A stretch of DNA of 64,000 nt, taken from contig CM069438.1 in the NCBI GenBank assembly GCA_035610365.1, positions 52,820,837-52,884,836 on the forward strand, read 5' to 3'. Of this stretch, positions 61,201 through 64,000 are shown piece after piece; within the stretch, counting starts at the first letter, position 1, and each line of letters begins with the position of its first letter. A model generated the notes under the pieces. That model saw only the letters and a list, made by a program, of their open reading frames with translations. It was not told the origin of the DNA and did no database searches. A program made the position numbers and the translations under genes. The stretch is from Aquatica leii (Eukaryota > Arthropoda > Insecta > Coleoptera > Lampyridae).

Positions 61201-62045
61201 CAGATTCTTTCAACTATTTATCGTCATTACAACTGTTAAATTTGAGTTCCAACTTTATCAAAACTTTACCGAGTAACGCGTTTACTGTAACAAAAAGCTT
61301 AAGAAATTTAGATTTACAAAACAATCTTTTAGAAGTTTTTAAACACGTTGAGCTTTCTAGTTTGGAACGTTTAGATCTGAGTTTCAATAATTTTGAGAAT
61401 TTTGATCCAGACTTGTTGCTGTCCACGAAAGAATTAAAAACTCTAATCTTGCGCGGTAATAGCTTGTCCGAATTAAATGAAACTATGATTATAAAAAACG
61501 TACCTAATTTAATCAGTGTAGACGTGCGAGAAAATAATTTACCCTGCGACGTATTAAAGCGTGTTTTAGAAGCTTTTCAAAAACATCGTTTGGATTACGC
61601 AAGGGAGCTAAACGTGCCGGGAAGTGCCCATTTCGACGGCGTCAACTGTATTATCAATATACCGTTAGATGGTCGTAGCTTTGATGATGATACATTTAAG
61701 AAATTCCTTGACGACTTAAACGACTCTAATCAACAATTAAATGATTTGATGACGGCGAGTGTTGTTAATACAAGTATTGGAAACGCTACTGATTTATTAC
61801 AAAAGTTAATCGATTTCCATTTAATATCAGAACACAATCGGACGACTCACTCCAAAAATCACCACGCTTTAGCACACGGAACTAAAACGATGAGTGTTTC
61901 GCAAATTCTGCTCATTATTGTTGTTGTTTTAGTTTGCGTTGGGCAGATTATCGGGATTGTTAGATACATTTGCAAAACACGAAGAAACCAACATAAAATT
62001 ATTCGAGCACAATCGGAGTTACAGTTGATTAATGCAGGACTATAG
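58203..62045 (+). CDS. Large single-pass leucine-rich-repeat membrane protein (1280 aa), paralog 2
   Basis: Uninterrupted coding region. ATG 58203 opens a signal peptide (MKTAIQIVAIFFCCVYISVG) and follows a splice acceptor. The N-terminal cap has Cys 23, 30, 35 and 84, with the same C-x6-C-x4-C spacing and TLKCVE sequence as paralog 1. A strongly acidic Tyr/Asp stretch (EHDYDYYYMDLDFDID, 53-68) follows, then about 40 LRRs from about 100 to 1115. After these come a C-terminal cap (LPCDVLKRV to FDGVNCI), a linker with TSIGNATDLL, a transmembrane helix at about 1235-1253 and a tail of about 27 residues rich in basic residues. It shares with paralog 1 an unusually long repeat near residue 430 and a non-repeat island containing YFNFSRLSI. 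No TIR domain is present. It is probably a cell-surface recognition or adhesion protein; the partner is unknown. Confidence 0.95.
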   Translation: MKTAIQIVAIFFCCVYISVGQKCRWRQGRCSTLKCVEFNSTSLEAEIGLMAHEHDYDYYYMDLDFDIDQSVPPVIKQIHDDRHCLHLEVSHSNLKQINNFTIAVQHPREYKEIRLSYNHIGKVDKHAFVEFSNLNSLALDNNDIQQISLATNISSLQTLHLNFNNISTLEKSDFPMITNLRLLSVSHNVLENIEDSLCNFQLLQQIDVSYNLLVKVPNFTCNYKLESANLGFNKIKEIKTFQNLTELRTLYLNNNEISVVQNFSFSKLQSLASLYLENNKLRRINESMFSGLTNLRNLFLNNNNITFLQSHSFADLKKLISLGLYDNPLSRLQPYTFEGLQSITKLDLSRMFIYEIRNDSFQGMSSLIDLNLHSSLISVVHPNAFEGLPSLKTLDLRNNNFFIHPLIFKGLSNVETLLISKMIGHGEYTLDQNAFRGLKKLTSLDLSFFKIEHLFPGPFNGLDSLKSLNISNNNISELSKDVFVGMPELKVLDLSRNKILNIAPDSFYELENVNSLNISENNIQNVRKSAFKGLKSLPELDLSSLFINKIEPGAFDGLESLKVLILSNNSLSEIQQSTFFNLPSLNKLLLDQNQIASLKPNAFLGLDSLTCLNLTGNSISAIETDTFKGLNSLKLLNLTNLNIEHLQQGAFNGLTSLERLLLEQNRIKKISLSVFRDLNHLRILSLLGSEVNEIEANAFEGLGNLNVLELRNNNLTTLRSNSFNSLSALTVLNLTSSNIQKIEVGAFNGLKGLVILDLRSNPIKSLEGNIFNNLGLLTFLFLNDELTSISSNAFVGLTKLQKLKISNANIPVMGVNTFQSLTRAKTLQIENTHIEELQNAFGNDLILYEFYLLNCTIGTIGPKALSNPNIFKLHRSSANLDRPLQYFNFSRLSISTIEPNAFDGIQREKAFDNYWIDFDCNSLEEIKRGAFNGLNNAETLTLRNNTISVIQPNSFSTFIKLKRLYLSFNILIAILPNTFEGLQNLLILDCSYNIISTINPDSFNYLSSLQLLNLSSNFIKTLPSNAFTVTKSLRNLDLQNNLLEVFKHVELSSLERLDLSFNNFENFDPDLLLSTKELKTLILRGNSLSELNETMIIKNVPNLISVDVRENNLPCDVLKRVLEAFQKHRLDYARELNVPGSAHFDGVNCIINIPLDGRSFDDDTFKKFLDDLNDSNQQLNDLMTASVVNTSIGNATDLLQKLIDFHLISEHNRTTHSKNHHALAHGTKTMSVSQILLIIVVVLVCVGQIIGIVRYICKTRRNQHKIIRAQSELQLINAGL

Positions 62046-62083
62046 CATTAAAGTCTTTTTTTATAACATTTCTATATAACACT

Positions 62084-62089
62084 AATAAA
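62084..62089 (+). terminator. Polyadenylation signal AATAAA, second LRR gene
   Basis: AATAAA lies 39 bp after the stop codon, about the same distance as in the first LRR gene. Confidence 0.7.
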
Positions 62090-62877
62090 AAAAAACTTCA
62101 TTTCAAAATCTTGTCTTTTATTCCAAATCTATTGCACCGAATAAGTACAATAATGTTTTGTTGCCGACAAGATTGAAGATATTTGTCTAGAAATCGTCGG
62201 TCGGTAACTGCGCAAATTGTAAAATGCACATAGAAGAGATAAGGAAAACGCAAAGTCGGTGACAAATTACGCGCGGAAACGGTAAGTCAAGTGAAGCACA
62301 AGAAAAATTATGTAAGAATAACTAAGAGTTAGATACACAAACTAATAAAACAAAAACCCAAGCAAAAATCAGAATATACTGACTGTAAAAAAATAGAAAA
62401 AAAGACTGAAAGTACAGCTATTATAAGTATAAGCAAACTCAGAACATTAAGGTAAAGTGTAGAAAAAAACTACGACAGTGCTTTCTAAACCCCAATCTTG
62501 TGTGCAGTGTATACAAAAAAAATAATGAAAAACATTAATATCTAGTTTAGTGTATGCTAATAATTTAAAATAAAATTCAGTAAAAATGCAAAAAAATGCA
62601 TAACTAAAATTCAAAATAAACCAATAAAAATAGTAAACAAACAAGTTAAAAAACACATAAGACTTTAAATACAATACAAAAAAATATATTGGAATAAATT
62701 AAGGCAAATAATTTACGAAAAAAAATTGACATTTATAAAGTGTTACCGTCAATCCCACGTTAGCCACTGCCATAAATTTTTTGTTAATTTCGTTAATTTC
62801 TTACGCCACCGCTTTGTCAAAAAAAATTTATCTGATTTTCACCTTGCATTTCCACACTGCGATAATTTTCAGAAATA
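62090..62877. other. Intergenic region with the presumed PFDN6 promoter
   Basis: Very A-rich from about 62330 to 62720 on the plus strand; no gene recognised. The last 120 bp, less A-rich, presumably contain the prefoldin promoter and 5' UTR, but no core element is convincing. Confidence 0.5.
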
Positions 62878-63288
62878 ATGGACGAAGTACAAAAGAAAAT
62901 CGAAAACGAAGTAATTTCACTTAAAGGCACTCAAAAAGGTAAAATTCGACAGCGCGAGTTCGTTTTCTAACCTCACATTTTAGAGTATCAAAAAGCAATC
63001 TCTACAAGACAACAATTAGATGCTCAATTAAACGAAAATAAAGTCGTTAAAGAGGAATTAAATCTTTTATCGGATGATAGAAAAGTGTACAAAGCCATTG
63101 GACCGGCGCTAATTAAAATGGAAATAATAGAAGCTAAACAAAATGTAGCAAAACGTATCGATTATATTAATAACGAAGTTAAACGATTTGACGACATGAT
63201 ATTAAATCTTGAAAAGAAGCAAGATTCTCATAGGGAAGCTTTGCAGAAGCTCCAGCAAGAAAAAATGAAAGCTACAATTAAGACATAA
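62878..63288 (+). CDS. PFDN6: Prefoldin subunit 6 (two exons, 121 aa)
   Basis: Exon 1 is 62878-62938 and exon 2 is 62984-63288, separated by a 45-bp intron with donor AAAG|GTAAAA and acceptor CACATTTTAG; the split codon is G|AG. The product starts MDEVQKKIENEVISLKGTQK and contains STRQQLDAQLNENKVVKEEL, VYKAIGPALIKME and AKRIDYINNEVKRFDD, matching prefoldin beta-type subunit 6 along its full length. Two heptad-rich helices flank a beta hairpin (roughly residues 45-75). Prefoldin is a hexameric cytosolic chaperone that holds nascent actin and tubulin and passes them to the TRiC/CCT chaperonin. Without the intron only the part from Met at 63085 would appear as an open frame. It is convergent with THOC3. 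Confidence 0.95.
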
Positions 63289-63372
63289 TTTATATAATTA
63301 TATTTTCGCTTGTTTTAAATATTTAATTAAATTCGCAGTAAATCAAGATTTTTTGCTTCTTAACATTGTCTA

Positions 63373-63378
63373 AATAAA
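63373..63378 (+). terminator. Polyadenylation signal AATAAA, PFDN6
   Basis: AATAAA lies 84 bp after the PFDN6 stop. A second AATAAA at 63430-63435 is an alternative. Confidence 0.6.
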
Positions 63379-63441
63379 TCCAATTACAGTCACTAAAAGT
63401 GCACTCATATTTCATCAGATGAAACTGTCAATAAAAAATAC

Positions 63442-63447
63442 TTTATT
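63442..63447 (-). terminator. Polyadenylation signal AATAAA (minus strand), THOC3
   Basis: TTTATT on the plus strand is AATAAA on the minus strand, 73 bp after the THOC3 stop. It lies 6 bp from the alternative plus-strand signal of PFDN6. Confidence 0.6.
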
Positions 63448-63520
63448 TCTAAAGTGTTTTCATTAATCTTTAATGTGAACAAGGTGAAAATTGGTATTAT
63501 AAAAAAACAGAAACTTAAGC

Positions 63521-64000
63521 TTAATCAGATTGAAATCCCCATACTTTCAAATTGCCAGCATCGCGTTTCCTATCATAAGTGTCTTTATCGTCGCATGCAT
63601 AAGCAAGAAGATATCGAGAGGGATGCCACGCAACTGTAAAAGTAGCAGCATCCACAGAAATATCACTAATTTTATCACCGCTCTCAACAAAAGCAATATC
63701 GATAATCAAATCCTCAGATGCTGAAGCTAAAAGCTGTCCATCGTGGCTGAAAGATATGGTACGAACCGGCCAGTCCATTCTAGTAAACACCCTCAAACAT
63801 GCCAATTCATCAACATCCCACAAAGATACTAACGCATCTGCGCTTCCTGTTGCAAAATACTTTCCAGTTGGATCAAACTCAATACAAATGCAAGTGGCGG
63901 GGTGTGCCTTCAATACATGTTGTAACTCCAAATCAGGATAGCTACAAAGCAAGCATTTAAATGTATCACAAAAAAATGTTATTTACCTTAAAATGTGAAT
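63521..64000 (-). CDS. THOC3: THO complex subunit 3 (Tex1), 3' part, WD40 protein
   Basis: Last exon 63521-63941, preceded by a 45-bp intron (63942-63986; donor AAG|GTAAAT, acceptor GCTTTGTAG) and 14 bases of the previous exon up to the window edge. The joined frame continues as IHILSYPDLELQHVLKAHPA. WD40 repeats follow: KYFATGSADALVSLWDVDEL, then WPVRTISFSHDGQLLASASE, then FTVAWHPSRYLLAYACDDKD, ending LKVWGFQSD. These match the C-terminal half of THOC3/Tex1 closely. The protein is a beta-propeller subunit of the THO/TREX complex, which couples transcription to mRNA export in the nucleus. The Met at 63952 is not the start: it lies in the intron. The N-terminal half is outside the window. Confidence 0.95.

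Noticed and set aside
48155..61426. Several minus-strand frames of 65-179 codons inside the LRR genes
   Set aside because: They are antisense shadows of the leucine-rich repeats, whose regular codon pattern leaves the opposite strand open.
47400..62045. Toll-like receptors
   Set aside because: The LRR ectodomain and transmembrane helix fit, but the tails have only about 16 and 27 residues and no TIR domain.

Overview
This window looks like an insect genome. AT-rich spacers, two 45-bp introns, an arthropod-type initiator, and Jockey-, LOA/I-, Penelope-, gypsy- and Tc1-type elements all point that way. A beetle is plausible, but nothing seen here proves the order.

Positions 1-38723 are one uninterrupted tandem satellite array that runs off the left edge. 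The monomer is about 232 bp, always in the same orientation, with roughly 165 copies. Each monomer carries two perfect palindromes (TGAACGTTCA and TTGAACGTTCAA), a variable AAT microsatellite and a variable A-tract. Subfamilies are arranged in blocks. The last 4.5 kb hold a distinct subfamily and a 2.1-kb higher-order duplication. The array stops exactly at the edge of one palindrome.

Positions 38724-45570 are mostly decayed mobile DNA. A minus-strand Ty3/gypsy element with two recognisable LTRs (39183-39370 and 43103-43280) keeps traces of gag, protease, reverse transcriptase, RNase H and integrase, all broken. Just outside its 5' LTR lies a fragment of a second, related gypsy copy. After it comes a plus-strand fragment of a non-LTR retrotransposon ORF1.

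Positions 47242-62089 hold two large paralogous genes on the plus strand (1233 and 1280 aa). Each has an uninterrupted coding region and encodes a secreted-then-anchored protein: signal peptide, Cys-rich cap, about 40 leucine-rich repeats, C-terminal cap, one transmembrane helix and a short tail without a TIR domain. They share irregular, non-repeat landmarks, so they arose by duplication. They are now separated by a minus-strand transposon island (51670-57857): a Jockey fragment, a Penelope-like fragment with a GIY-YIG domain, and a LOA/I-type element into which a Tc1-like DNA transposon (56311-57644) has inserted.

The right end holds two conserved housekeeping genes in convergent orientation: prefoldin subunit 6 (two exons, complete) and the 3' end of THOC3/Tex1 (minus strand, running off the window). 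The genes here do not form an operon-like unit. The main interest is the homogeneous satellite with regulatory-looking palindromes and the LRR receptor pair beside it.
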